Below, piece by piece: positions 1 through 6,005 of a stretch of 9,321 nucleotides of DNA. Position 1 is the first letter of the stretch. The number at the start of each line of letters is the position of its first letter. Location: positions 1-9,321 of the forward strand of contig JASLHB010000099.1 in NCBI GenBank assembly GCA_030149965.1. Reading direction: 5' to 3'. Source of the stretch: Wohlfahrtiimonas sp. (GTDB lineage Bacteria; Pseudomonadota; Gammaproteobacteria; Cardiobacteriales; Wohlfahrtiimonadaceae). The notes beneath the pieces are model-generated. The model was not told where the DNA came from. It ran no database searches and was given only the letters and a program-made list of their open reading frames with translations. The position numbers and the translations under genes are program-made.

Positions 1-2028
1 GGAAATTACTTGTTCGGCATTAGGCAATGGAACTGTAAACTCTGAATCTTGTTGGTTTAAAACTCGTTGAGCAAAATCTCTTTCTTGCAGTGTTATAACG
101 CTATCAAAAAAGAATGAAATATAATCAGAATATCTTTCATCAATGTATCCTTCTCGTACCAAAAATTTTAATAATTCAGGGTGATCAGGCGTAAAAAAAT
201 TGTCATGTAGGTTATATTGTAGAGTTTCTTGTAATGTATTCTGTTTAATACTTTCAAATTTATGGAGAAATTCATGTTTCTCTTTATGTAATATATACCT
301 AGCATCCCTCTGTTTATTATAAATGCGCAATGCTCTTTCTTCATATGATAAATTAATATCAATAATTTTTTCGATATCTTGAAATGAAAATATCAGATCA
401 TCTTCGTTGTCAATATTTATAGTAAAATATGTTGGATCTCGATCTATAATTTCAACCTGCCATTTAAGCTTAGAGCTAATACTTAAATTATTAAAAATAT
501 CATCATTTATAAGATCATTTACATTTGTTTCTTGATTATCGATTAAAAACTTAAAGCGATGTTGAATATCATTAAAACTGTAATATCGTGTTGATATTTT
601 AGAAATAATAGGTTTTCTTTTTAGGATTTCATATATATAGATTTTTCTGAGTTCTAAAATGGATGTATGAAATTCAGCATTAGAATCGTCAATTGTTTGT
701 TCAACCTCCTGTATCCTAGTATTTAATTCATTTAGAGAATTAGCTATAAATTGTTGTTTTAGGGATGTGAAAATATCATAGATATTTCCTGAATTTGAAT
801 GGAGATTTGCAAAATCTTTGGGATAGTAGTTTTTATAAATGATTAGTGCTAAGAGCTTATTTCGGTTTAAATGTGAGTTATTTAGTTTATTGTTATATAA
901 ATTAAACTCATTAAAAATATTTTTTACTAATCGCATATCATCAAAGTATAAAGATACTTGATTGAGAAAAATATCATCAATTTCCTTATTTAATTCTTGA
1001 TTAATATTATCATTTATATAGTTTTTTCTAATTAAATCATAGGCATTAGTTGGGTTTATAACAGGGATAATAGGAACAATAAAGTCAAAAAACTTTGATC
1101 TATCTTTATCCTGAAACATATTATCTCTTATGGCGTATAAGAAAGTGATAGGGTGTTTTACTTGTTTTGAATTGTTAATCAGAGTATTTAATTCTCGTAA
1201 TCTGATGAATATTTCTGTATTTTCAAATCGATCTAAATCTTCAATAACGATCACATTAAATTTTGTACGTTCGAAAAAATATAAAATCTCATCAAGATGT
1301 TTATTTAATATAGATTCTTGATTCTCATTATTTAATGTAATTTCAGTATCTTGAAATTTTAACTTTAGCTCTTTTAGTTTTTCTATGTATTTAAAACTAA
1401 CATAACAAATCATGAAACTGTATGTAATGAATAGAATTGGAAAACCGATACTAGCGATAGGATACAGGTTTGGAATGATATTTAATGCATTAAATAGTAT
1501 ATTTTGTGGAAAAAATATAAATAATGAAAGAAATATTAGAATAGTGATAAATAATGTATTGGCTAGTATTTCACGCGGCTTTATTGATGTGATTCTTTTG
1601 AGCCTAGATCTTGGCAAGGTTTTGTGATCAGCTGAATAAAAAAGTTGTTGTAAGATGCTTTTTTCAATTGCTTCAATTTGAATTTCATCACCTTCTGGAT
1701 CTTGGGTATTAGACCGAGGTGTATGATCTTTAAAAGTAGCAAGTGAAATATTTAGATATTCCCATTGAGTATTCTGGGACTGAAATGTTAATAAAACACT
1801 ACTTTTTCCAGAACCATAAGGGCCAGTTACTGCGATATTATTAATTTGCTCATGTGATAATGCAAATTTCAACATGTTGGAATAAGCATTATTTTCATCT
1901 GCCTCAGGGGATGGCGTTAATGGTAGGTACTGGCTAGAGCTATTTGGTTCTGTAGCTTTAGTAACTTTGCGAATATTTAAATAACAGCGCTTAATTTCAG
2001 CCCAAATTAGTTTTAATTTTTCTTTCAT
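1..2028 (-). CDS. YobI-like KAP-superfamily P-loop NTPase, membrane-inserted (N-terminal 676 residues; cut by window edge)
   Basis: An open frame starts at ATG 2028-2026 and has no stop to base 1, so the C-terminus lies outside the window. The Walker A motif GPYGSGKSS spans residues 69-77 (Lys75). Two hydrophobic segments follow at about 155-173 and 188-211. The Walker B region VIVIEDLDRF is at 259-268, and a strand FLYAIRD at 296-302 is followed by SKFFDFIVPIIPVIN at 311-325. TM helices inserted between Walker A and B plus a DLDR-type Walker B are KAP NTPase hallmarks. The segments around Walker A and FFDFIVPIIP resemble, from memory, the YobI family of Bacillus, whose members run to roughly 1,200 residues. 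A probable coiled coil lies at about 423-470. Both ends of the NTPase domain should face the cytoplasm. No good Shine-Dalgarno precedes the start. The cellular role of YobI proteins is unknown to me; other KAP NTPases (PifA, QatA) act in phage exclusion, so a defence role is only an inference. Codon use is far more AT-rich than in the neighbours. Confidence 0.85.
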   Translation of the reverse strand, partial: MKEKLKLIWAEIKRCYLNIRKVTKATEPNSSSQYLPLTPSPEADENNAYSNMLKFALSHEQINNIAVTGPYGSGKSSVLLTFQSQNTQWEYLNISLATFKDHTPRSNTQDPEGDEIQIEAIEKSILQQLFYSADHKTLPRSRLKRITSIKPREILANTLFITILIFLSLFIFFPQNILFNALNIIPNLYPIASIGFPILFITYSFMICYVSFKYIEKLKELKLKFQDTEITLNNENQESILNKHLDEILYFFERTKFNVIVIEDLDRFENTEIFIRLRELNTLINNSKQVKHPITFLYAIRDNMFQDKDRSKFFDFIVPIIPVINPTNAYDLIRKNYINDNINQELNKEIDDIFLNQVSLYFDDMRLVKNIFNEFNLYNNKLNNSHLNRNKLLALIIYKNYYPKDFANLHSNSGNIYDIFTSLKQQFIANSLNELNTRIQEVEQTIDDSNAEFHTSILELRKIYIYEILKRKPIISKISTRYYSFNDIQHRFKFLIDNQETNVNDLINDDIFNNLSISSKLKWQVEIIDRDPTYFTINIDNEDDLIFSFQDIEKIIDINLSYEERALRIYNKQRDARYILHKEKHEFLHKFESIKQNTLQETLQYNLHDNFFTPDHPELLKFLVREGYIDERYSDYISFFFDSVITLQERDFAQRVLNQQDSEFTVPLPNAEQVIS

Positions 2029-2067
2029 GTGTTTATTAAAGTGAAATATCAGAGTAAATATCGAATT

Positions 2068-2085
2068 ATTCTAAGTTATTAGAAT
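2068..2085. repeat. Perfect 7-bp inverted repeat in the YobI-like gene leader
   Basis: ATTCTAA (2068-2074), a 4-base spacer, then TTAGAAT (2079-2085). It lies between the candidate start site and the ATG of the NTPase gene. The T-run at 2085-2091 is on the plus side, so it is in the wrong orientation to terminate the NTPase transcript, and no plus-strand gene ends here. It could be an operator, or chance in an AT-rich gap. Confidence 0.3.
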
Positions 2086-2116
2086 TTTTTTATCTATGTT
2101 AGAAGCATAATTAGAA

Positions 2117-2145
2117 ATTATTATTTAAGACTAATTACTAATCAA
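2117..2145 (-). promoter_or_regulatory. Candidate sigma-70 promoter for the YobI-like gene
   Basis: Read on the minus strand, TTGATT (2145-2140, 4/6 to consensus) is followed after 17 bases by AATAAT (2122-2117, 5/6). Transcription would start near 2110, leaving a leader of about 80 bases before the ATG at 2028. Such matches are common by chance in DNA this AT-rich. Confidence 0.35.
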
Positions 2146-2212
2146 CATTAGACGGTCGTATATTCTAGTTTTCCGCTATGATGAATATTAGCATTGGATT
2201 ATGATAGTAATC

Positions 2213-2220
2213 AAAGGAGA
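2213..2220 (+). promoter_or_regulatory. Shine-Dalgarno that fixes the SDR start at 2225
   Basis: AAAGGAGA ends 4 bases before ATG 2225. An in-frame ATG at 2201 would place this strong site inside the gene and add eight residues absent from the normal SDR N-terminus, so 2225 is preferred. A TATGAT hexamer at 2177-2182 is a possible -10 for this gene, but it has no convincing -35. Confidence 0.8.
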
Positions 2221-2224
2221 TAGC

Positions 2225-3007
2225 ATGGATTTAGGAATCAAAGATCGTTGGGCGATTGTATGTGCGGGCAGTAAAGGTTTAGGGAAAGCTTGTGCAAAGG
2301 CTTTGGTGAGTGAAGGTGTGAATATTGTGATTAATGGTCGCACTGAAGCAACATTATTGGCGACTCAAAAAGAGCTAGAATCTTTACCCAATGCAGGTAA
2401 AGTCATCATTGTAGTAGCAGATATTACAACGCCAGAAGGCCGTGAAAAAGTATTAGCAGCATCACCTCAAATTGATATTTTAATCAATAATGCAGGTGGC
2501 CCACCGCCGGGCAACTATTTAGAGTGGACGATCGAAGATTGGATGAAAGCATTGAATAATAATATGCTCACAGCCATTGAATTAATCAAAGCTGTTACAC
2601 CAAAAATGCAAGCTCAAAACTTTGGACGCATTGTAAATATTACATCGAGCGCAGTGAAAGCCCCGATTGCTGTTTTGGGTTTATCCAATGGTGCGCGTGC
2701 GGGATTGACAGGATTTGTTGCTGGTATTGCACGTACAACGGTGCAGAATAATGTCACGATTAACAATATTTTACCCGGAGCATTTGCAACCGATCGCTTG
2801 ATTCAAACAATTGCAGCAGAAGCTGATAAAAATGGTATCTCACAAGAAGCAGCAGTGGATGCACGATTGCAAAAAATTCCTGCAAAACGATTTGGTGAAC
2901 CAGATGAGTTTGGCGCATTGTGTGCTTATTTGTGCAGTGCACAATCTGCTTATATTACAGGGCAAAATTTTTTAATTGATGGTGGTGCATATCCAGGCAC
3001 TTTTTAA
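2225..3007 (+). CDS. SDR family oxidoreductase with substituted catalytic Tyr/Lys
   Basis: This is a 260-residue classical-length short-chain dehydrogenase/reductase with a Rossmann fold, probably cytosolic. The nucleotide-binding loop AGSKGLG is at 14-20. An arginine at 39 (NGR, end of beta-2) suggests NADP(H). The adenine-pocket segment ADIT is at 65-68, NNAGG at 88-92, NNN at 111-113, the serine region NITSS at 138-142, and the post-helix segment LPGAFATD at 183-190. The family-standard YxxxK is not present: the aligned stretch reads SNGAR (154-158), so Tyr is Ser and Lys is Arg. I recall a proteobacterial SDR subgroup with this LSNGARxGLTGF signature, so it is probably a family trait and not damage. 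FabG-like names should not be used to infer a ketoacyl reductase. The substrate is unknown. The gene is divergent from the NTPase gene and 94 bases ahead of mscL with no terminator seen, so partial co-transcription is possible. Confidence 0.9.
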   Translation: MDLGIKDRWAIVCAGSKGLGKACAKALVSEGVNIVINGRTEATLLATQKELESLPNAGKVIIVVADITTPEGREKVLAASPQIDILINNAGGPPPGNYLEWTIEDWMKALNNNMLTAIELIKAVTPKMQAQNFGRIVNITSSAVKAPIAVLGLSNGARAGLTGFVAGIARTTVQNNVTINNILPGAFATDRLIQTIAAEADKNGISQEAAVDARLQKIPAKRFGEPDEFGALCAYLCSAQSAYITGQNFLIDGGAYPGTF

Positions 3008-3101
3008 TATCATAAAATATTATATAAAGTAGCTCAATATCACTATTTTTGTACTATTCTGATTACTCTTCAATTTTATAACCATATTAAGTGAGACAAT
3101 T

Positions 3102-3521
3102 ATGTTAAAAGAATTCAAAAAGTTTTTATTGCGCGGTAATATCCTCGATTTATCTGTGGGTGTTGTGATCGGTACAGCATTTACTGCGATTGTGAATAAA
3201 ATTGTAGAAGGTTTATTAACACCAATCATCAGTTTGATTTTTGTATTAACAACAGGTAGTAAATCAGCGGATGATGCATTGGGTAACATGGTTTTTCAAG
3301 TACAAGGCGTAACGTTTAACGTAGGTTCTGTGTTAAGTGCGTTGATTACTTTCTTAATTACTGCAATTGTTTTATTTGCAATTATGAAAACTGTAAACAA
3401 AGTAATGGCTGCAACACATAAAGAAGAACAAGAAGCAGCGGCAGCAGCTCCTGCAGCACCAACAACTGAAGATTATTTGAAAGAAATTCGTGATTTATTA
3501 GCTAAACAAGCTGAAAAATAA
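3102..3521 (+). CDS. mscL: Large-conductance mechanosensitive channel MscL
   Basis: A 139-residue inner-membrane channel that opens under high membrane tension and releases solutes on hypo-osmotic shock; it assembles as a homopentamer. E. coli MscL is 136 residues. The amphipathic N-terminus and the RGNILDLSVGVVIGTAF signature (11-27) match the family. By alignment with E. coli from memory, gate residues Leu19 and Val23 correspond to Leu17 and Val21 here. TM1 spans about 15-45 and TM2 about 74-100. A charged stretch (106-111) and an Ala/Pro linker (112-120) lead to the C-terminal helix YLKEIRDLLAKQ (125-136) that forms the cytoplasmic bundle. The periplasmic loop (about 46-72) differs most from E. 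coli. A modest AAGTGAG (3089-3095) sits 6 bases before the ATG. No clear promoter is visible in the 94 bases after the SDR gene. Confidence 0.97.
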   Translation: MLKEFKKFLLRGNILDLSVGVVIGTAFTAIVNKIVEGLLTPIISLIFVLTTGSKSADDALGNMVFQVQGVTFNVGSVLSALITFLITAIVLFAIMKTVNKVMAATHKEEQEAAAAAPAAPTTEDYLKEIRDLLAKQAEK

Positions 3522-3540
3522 TGATTGCTTAAAAAACAAT

Positions 3541-3571
3541 AAAAAAATCCCAGCTAATTGCTGGGTTTTTT
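3541..3571. terminator. Bidirectional rho-independent terminator between mscL and the fumarase gene
   Basis: The stem CCCAGC (3549-3554) / GCTGGG (3560-3565) encloses a TAATT loop. It is preceded by seven A (3541-3547) and followed by six T (3566-3571). The U-run therefore exists for both strands, ending mscL from the left and the fumarase message from the right. Confidence 0.92.
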
Positions 3572-3593
3572 ATAATTTGATTTCAATTTTGAG

Positions 3594-5108
3594 TTATACA
3601 GTTATTACTGGGATTTTACCAATTTTAGCTTGCCATTTAACAGGTTCAGTTTTATGAACTGATTGTCCTAATGTATCCACTGCAACTGTAACTGGCATAT
3701 CTTCTACAGTAAACTCATAAATTGCTTCCATGCCTAAATCTTCAAAAGCCAAGACTTTAGATGCTTTGATTGCTTTAGAAACTAAGTAAGCAGCACCGCC
3801 AACAGCCATGAGATAAACAGCTTTGTGATCTTTGATTGCTTCAATCGCAATATCGCCACGTTCAGATTTACCAATCATGCCGATTAAACCTGTAGTTTCT
3901 AAGATTTGGCGAGTAAATTTATCCATGCGTGTTGCTGTCGTTGGGCCGGCAGGACCAACAACTTCATCATTGATAGGATCAACAGGACCAACGTAGTAGA
4001 TGAAACGATTTGTGAAATCTACAGGTAATTGCTCACCTTTATTCAACATATCAATCATACGTTTATGTGCAGCATCACGGCCAGTTAAGATCTTACCTGA
4101 TAGCAATAAAGTATCACCAGGTTGCCATGTCGCAATCTCTTCTTTAGTGATGTTGTCTAGGTTAACTTTTTTACCAGCAGAACTATCATTTGTGATTTTT
4201 GGCCAAATATCCAAGTTCGGTGGCGTTAATACAGCAGGGCCGTTACCATCTAAAGTGAAATGAACATGGCGAGTTGCTGCGCAGTTAGGAATCATGGCAA
4301 CAGGTAAGTTTGCGGCATGCGTTGGACATTCTAGAATTTTAATATCTAATACAGTGGTTAAACCGCCCAAGCCTTGTGCGCCAATGCCTAATGCATTCAC
4401 TTTGTCATATAGTTCTAAACGAACTTCTTCCGCACGAGTTTCAGCGCCTTTTGCAATTAAGTCTTGAATGTCGATAGGCTCCATTAATGACTTTTTAGCC
4501 ATTAACATTGCTTCTTCAGCAGTACCGCCGATACCAATGCCTAAAATTCCAGGTGGACACCAGCCCGCACCCATTTCAGGCACCATTTTTAAAACCCAAT
4601 CTACAACAGAATCAGAAGGATTTAGCATTGCAAATTTACTTTTTGCTTCGCTACCGCCACCTTTAGCTGCAACATGTACTTCTATTTTATCGCCTGGTAC
4701 TAAATCATAGTGAATAACAGCAGGTGTATTATCTTTAGTATTGATGCGTTTTCCCATAGGATCGGCCAATACAGATGCACGTAAAATGTTATCAGGATCA
4801 GTATAAGCTTTAGCAACGCCTTCATTGATCGCTTTCGTAACATCAAAGCCATCTTCAAATTGTACAGATGTACCAATTTCTACAAATACTGTCACAATCC
4901 CTGTATCTTGGCAGATTGGACGACGGCCTTCTGCACACATTCTAGAGTTAATCAGGATTTGTGCCATTGCATCTTTAGCGGCTTTAGATTCTTCACGTTC
5001 GTAAGCTGCTGTCAGATTTTTAATATAATCTTCAGGATGATAATAGGAGATGAATTGCAAACTATCGTGGATAGATTGAACAAGATCTTCACGTTTGATG
5101 ATGGCCAC
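3594..5108 (-). CDS. fumA: Class I fumarate hydratase, single-chain [4Fe-4S] type
   Basis: A 504-residue enzyme that reversibly hydrates fumarate to L-malate in the TCA cycle, in the cytosol. It is the oxygen-sensitive iron-sulfur class, not the FumC class. The three expected cluster ligands are Cys66 in PICQDTG, Cys184 in GWCPPGILGIGIGG and Cys276 in PNCAATRH. Their spacings (118 and 92) are close to those of E. coli FumA (Cys105, 224, 318). The N-terminal alpha domain covers roughly 1-290. The C-terminal beta domain begins near 300 and contains LSGKILTGRDAAHKR (336-350), GPAGPTTATRMD (385-396) and KSERG (414-418). The protein lacks the extra N-terminal segment of E. coli FumA/FumB and matches the roughly 505-residue form. 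The start is GTG (5108-5106) with AAAGGAG 6 bases upstream; no in-frame ATG fits. The gene lies 74 bases downstream of ispE on the same strand, with a structured leader (see 5110-5171). It ends at the terminator shared with mscL. Confidence 0.96.
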   Translation of the reverse strand: MAIIKREDLVQSIHDSLQFISYYHPEDYIKNLTAAYEREESKAAKDAMAQILINSRMCAEGRRPICQDTGIVTVFVEIGTSVQFEDGFDVTKAINEGVAKAYTDPDNILRASVLADPMGKRINTKDNTPAVIHYDLVPGDKIEVHVAAKGGGSEAKSKFAMLNPSDSVVDWVLKMVPEMGAGWCPPGILGIGIGGTAEEAMLMAKKSLMEPIDIQDLIAKGAETRAEEVRLELYDKVNALGIGAQGLGGLTTVLDIKILECPTHAANLPVAMIPNCAATRHVHFTLDGNGPAVLTPPNLDIWPKITNDSSAGKKVNLDNITKEEIATWQPGDTLLLSGKILTGRDAAHKRMIDMLNKGEQLPVDFTNRFIYYVGPVDPINDEVVGPAGPTTATRMDKFTRQILETTGLIGMIGKSERGDIAIEAIKDHKAVYLMAVGGAAYLVSKAIKASKVLAFEDLGMEAIYEFTVEDMPVTVAVDTLGQSVHKTEPVKWQAKIGKIPVITV

Positions 5109-5114
5109 TATGCG

Positions 5115-5121
5115 CTCCTTT
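5115..5121 (-). promoter_or_regulatory. Shine-Dalgarno that fixes the fumarase GTG start
   Basis: On the minus strand, AAAGGAG is followed by a 6-base spacer and GTG 5108-5106. This supports a GTG start. The site lies wholly inside one arm of the 5110-5171 inverted repeat. Confidence 0.85.
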
Positions 5122-5149
5122 AGTGAATTGGTGGTAATGATCGAATCGA

Positions 5150-5158
5150 ATCATACCA
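5150..5158 (-). promoter_or_regulatory. Candidate extended -10 promoter for the fumarase gene
   Basis: TGGTATGAT on the minus strand combines the TGn extension (5158-5156) with TATGAT (5155-5150, 5/6 to consensus). The -35 region is poor, which extended -10 promoters tolerate. Transcription would start near 5143, inside the loop of the 5110-5171 inverted repeat, so the message would lack its upstream arm. A near-palindrome (5137-5154; TCGA-A-TCGA core flanked by ATGA and TCAT) overlaps the -10 and start site and could be an operator. Confidence 0.45.
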
Positions 5159-5167
5159 TAAAAGAGC

Positions 5168-5182
5168 GCATTAAATGAATGC
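5168..5182 (-). other. Small hairpin abutting the ispE stop codon
   Basis: GCATT (5182-5178) and AATGC (5172-5168) on the minus strand form a 5-bp stem with a 5-base loop directly after the ispE TAA. It is followed by GCTC and four T. It is too short to be a convincing terminator and overlaps the upstream arm of the fumarase leader helix, so the two folds exclude each other. Confidence 0.3.
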
Positions 5183-6004
5183 TTAACAGTGGTAGGGCGA
5201 TTGATTTAGAGTGCTAAATTTACGATATTGAAGTTCTTCATTTTGTAAAAATTGATCAAGCTGTACTTGCTGTTCAATTGTAGGTTCATCAATATAAATA
5301 CATGAACCTGTGCCTGTAATTTTTGGTGATAAACCTAAATCCGTTAATGTTGTCATATAACCAAGCATTTTAGGGTAAAGTGCATAAATTGCAGATGTGC
5401 AATCGTTCAAATAATCAGGCTCTACAGTTTTTTCTAATATTGGATTGGTGCGAGATAATTCGGGATATTGAAAAACTTTTTGCGTACTGATGGAAATATT
5501 AGGAATGATCAAACCATAGGTTTTTTCTTTTGGTAGCATTGGGATGAATAAATCACCAATACCTTCAGCCCAAGCACTTTGACCATAGATAAATATAGGT
5601 ACATCGGCACCTAAAGTACGGCCTAAAGCTTGTAGTTTTTCTGAACTGTAATTGAGTTGATATAACTCATTCACAGCCATTAATGTTGTCGCAGCATTGG
5701 AACTACCGCCACCTAAACCAGCACCCATTGGGATGCTTTTATTTAGCGTGATGTTTAAGCCAGTTGTGATACCACTTTCTTTTTGGAGTAAACGAATGGC
5801 TTTGACAATGAGGTCATTCTCCTCAGTGATGAATTCATTATGATAATCAGCAATGATTTGATCATCATTACGTAATTCAAAGCCTATTTCATCCTGCAAT
5901 GAAATGAATTGAAATAGCGTCTGTAAATAGTGATAGCCATTAGGTTCTTGGCGAACAATGCGAAGAAAAAGATTAATCTTCGCAGGAGACTTGAAAAATT
6001 GCAT
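5183..6004 (-). CDS. ispE: 4-diphosphocytidyl-2-C-methyl-D-erythritol kinase IspE
   Basis: A GHMP-family kinase of the MEP (non-mevalonate) isoprenoid pathway; it uses ATP to phosphorylate CDP-methylerythritol at the 2-hydroxyl. It is normally essential and cytosolic. With the ATG at 6004 the protein has 273 residues (E. coli 283). SPAKINLFL (6-14) holds the catalytic Lys9. The substrate-loop GYHYLQTLFQF is at 23-33, and the glycine-rich ATP loop PMGAGLGGGSSNAA at 92-105. LGADVPIF (131-138) contains catalytic Asp134, and the C-terminal GHMP segment ITGTGSCIYI is at 229-238. A TTG at 6025 would extend the frame seven residues into lolB. ATG 6004, one base after the lolB stop, is more likely and suggests translational coupling, since no clear Shine-Dalgarno is seen. 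It is the second gene of a lolB-ispE unit. The usual next gene prs is absent here; fumarase follows. Confidence 0.96.
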   Translation of the reverse strand: MQFFKSPAKINLFLRIVRQEPNGYHYLQTLFQFISLQDEIGFELRNDDQIIADYHNEFITEENDLIVKAIRLLQKESGITTGLNITLNKSIPMGAGLGGGSSNAATTLMAVNELYQLNYSSEKLQALGRTLGADVPIFIYGQSAWAEGIGDLFIPMLPKEKTYGLIIPNISISTQKVFQYPELSRTNPILEKTVEPDYLNDCTSAIYALYPKMLGYMTTLTDLGLSPKITGTGSCIYIDEPTIEQQVQLDQFLQNEELQYRKFSTLNQSPYHC

Positions 6005-6005
6005 T

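Larger units (their letters stand above)
5110..5171 (-). repeat. Inverted repeat covering the fumarase Shine-Dalgarno (possible RBS-occluding helix)
   Basis: On the minus strand, arm ATGCGCTCTTTTA (5171-5159) can pair with TAAAGGAGCGCAT (5122-5110) over 13 positions: 12 Watson-Crick pairs and one G-U, with a 36-base loop. The same position is a C-A mismatch in plus-strand RNA, so the helix is only complete in fumarase-sense RNA. The second arm contains the Shine-Dalgarno and ends one base before the GTG. The pairing is directly visible; a regulatory role is inferred. Confidence 0.6.

Noticed and set aside
168..362. Minus-strand 64-codon frame
   Set aside because: It lies inside the continuous YobI-like NTPase frame in another phase and shows no motif; it is a shadow.
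1130..1627. Two plus-strand frames (1130-1321 and 1412-1627), the second hydrophobic
   Set aside because: Both are antisense to the NTPase gene; the hydrophobic one mirrors its TM segments. Neither has a ribosome site or homology I recognise.
2201..2224. Upstream ATG adding eight residues to the SDR
   Set aside because: The strong Shine-Dalgarno at 2213-2220 serves ATG 2225, and the extension is not part of the family fold.
3020..3289. Minus-strand 89-codon frame over the mscL start
   Set aside because: It is antisense to the clear mscL gene and has no family resemblance.
3425..3462. Low-complexity GCA/GCT-rich stretch as a possible repeat element
   Set aside because: It encodes the Ala/Pro linker normal for MscL C-termini.
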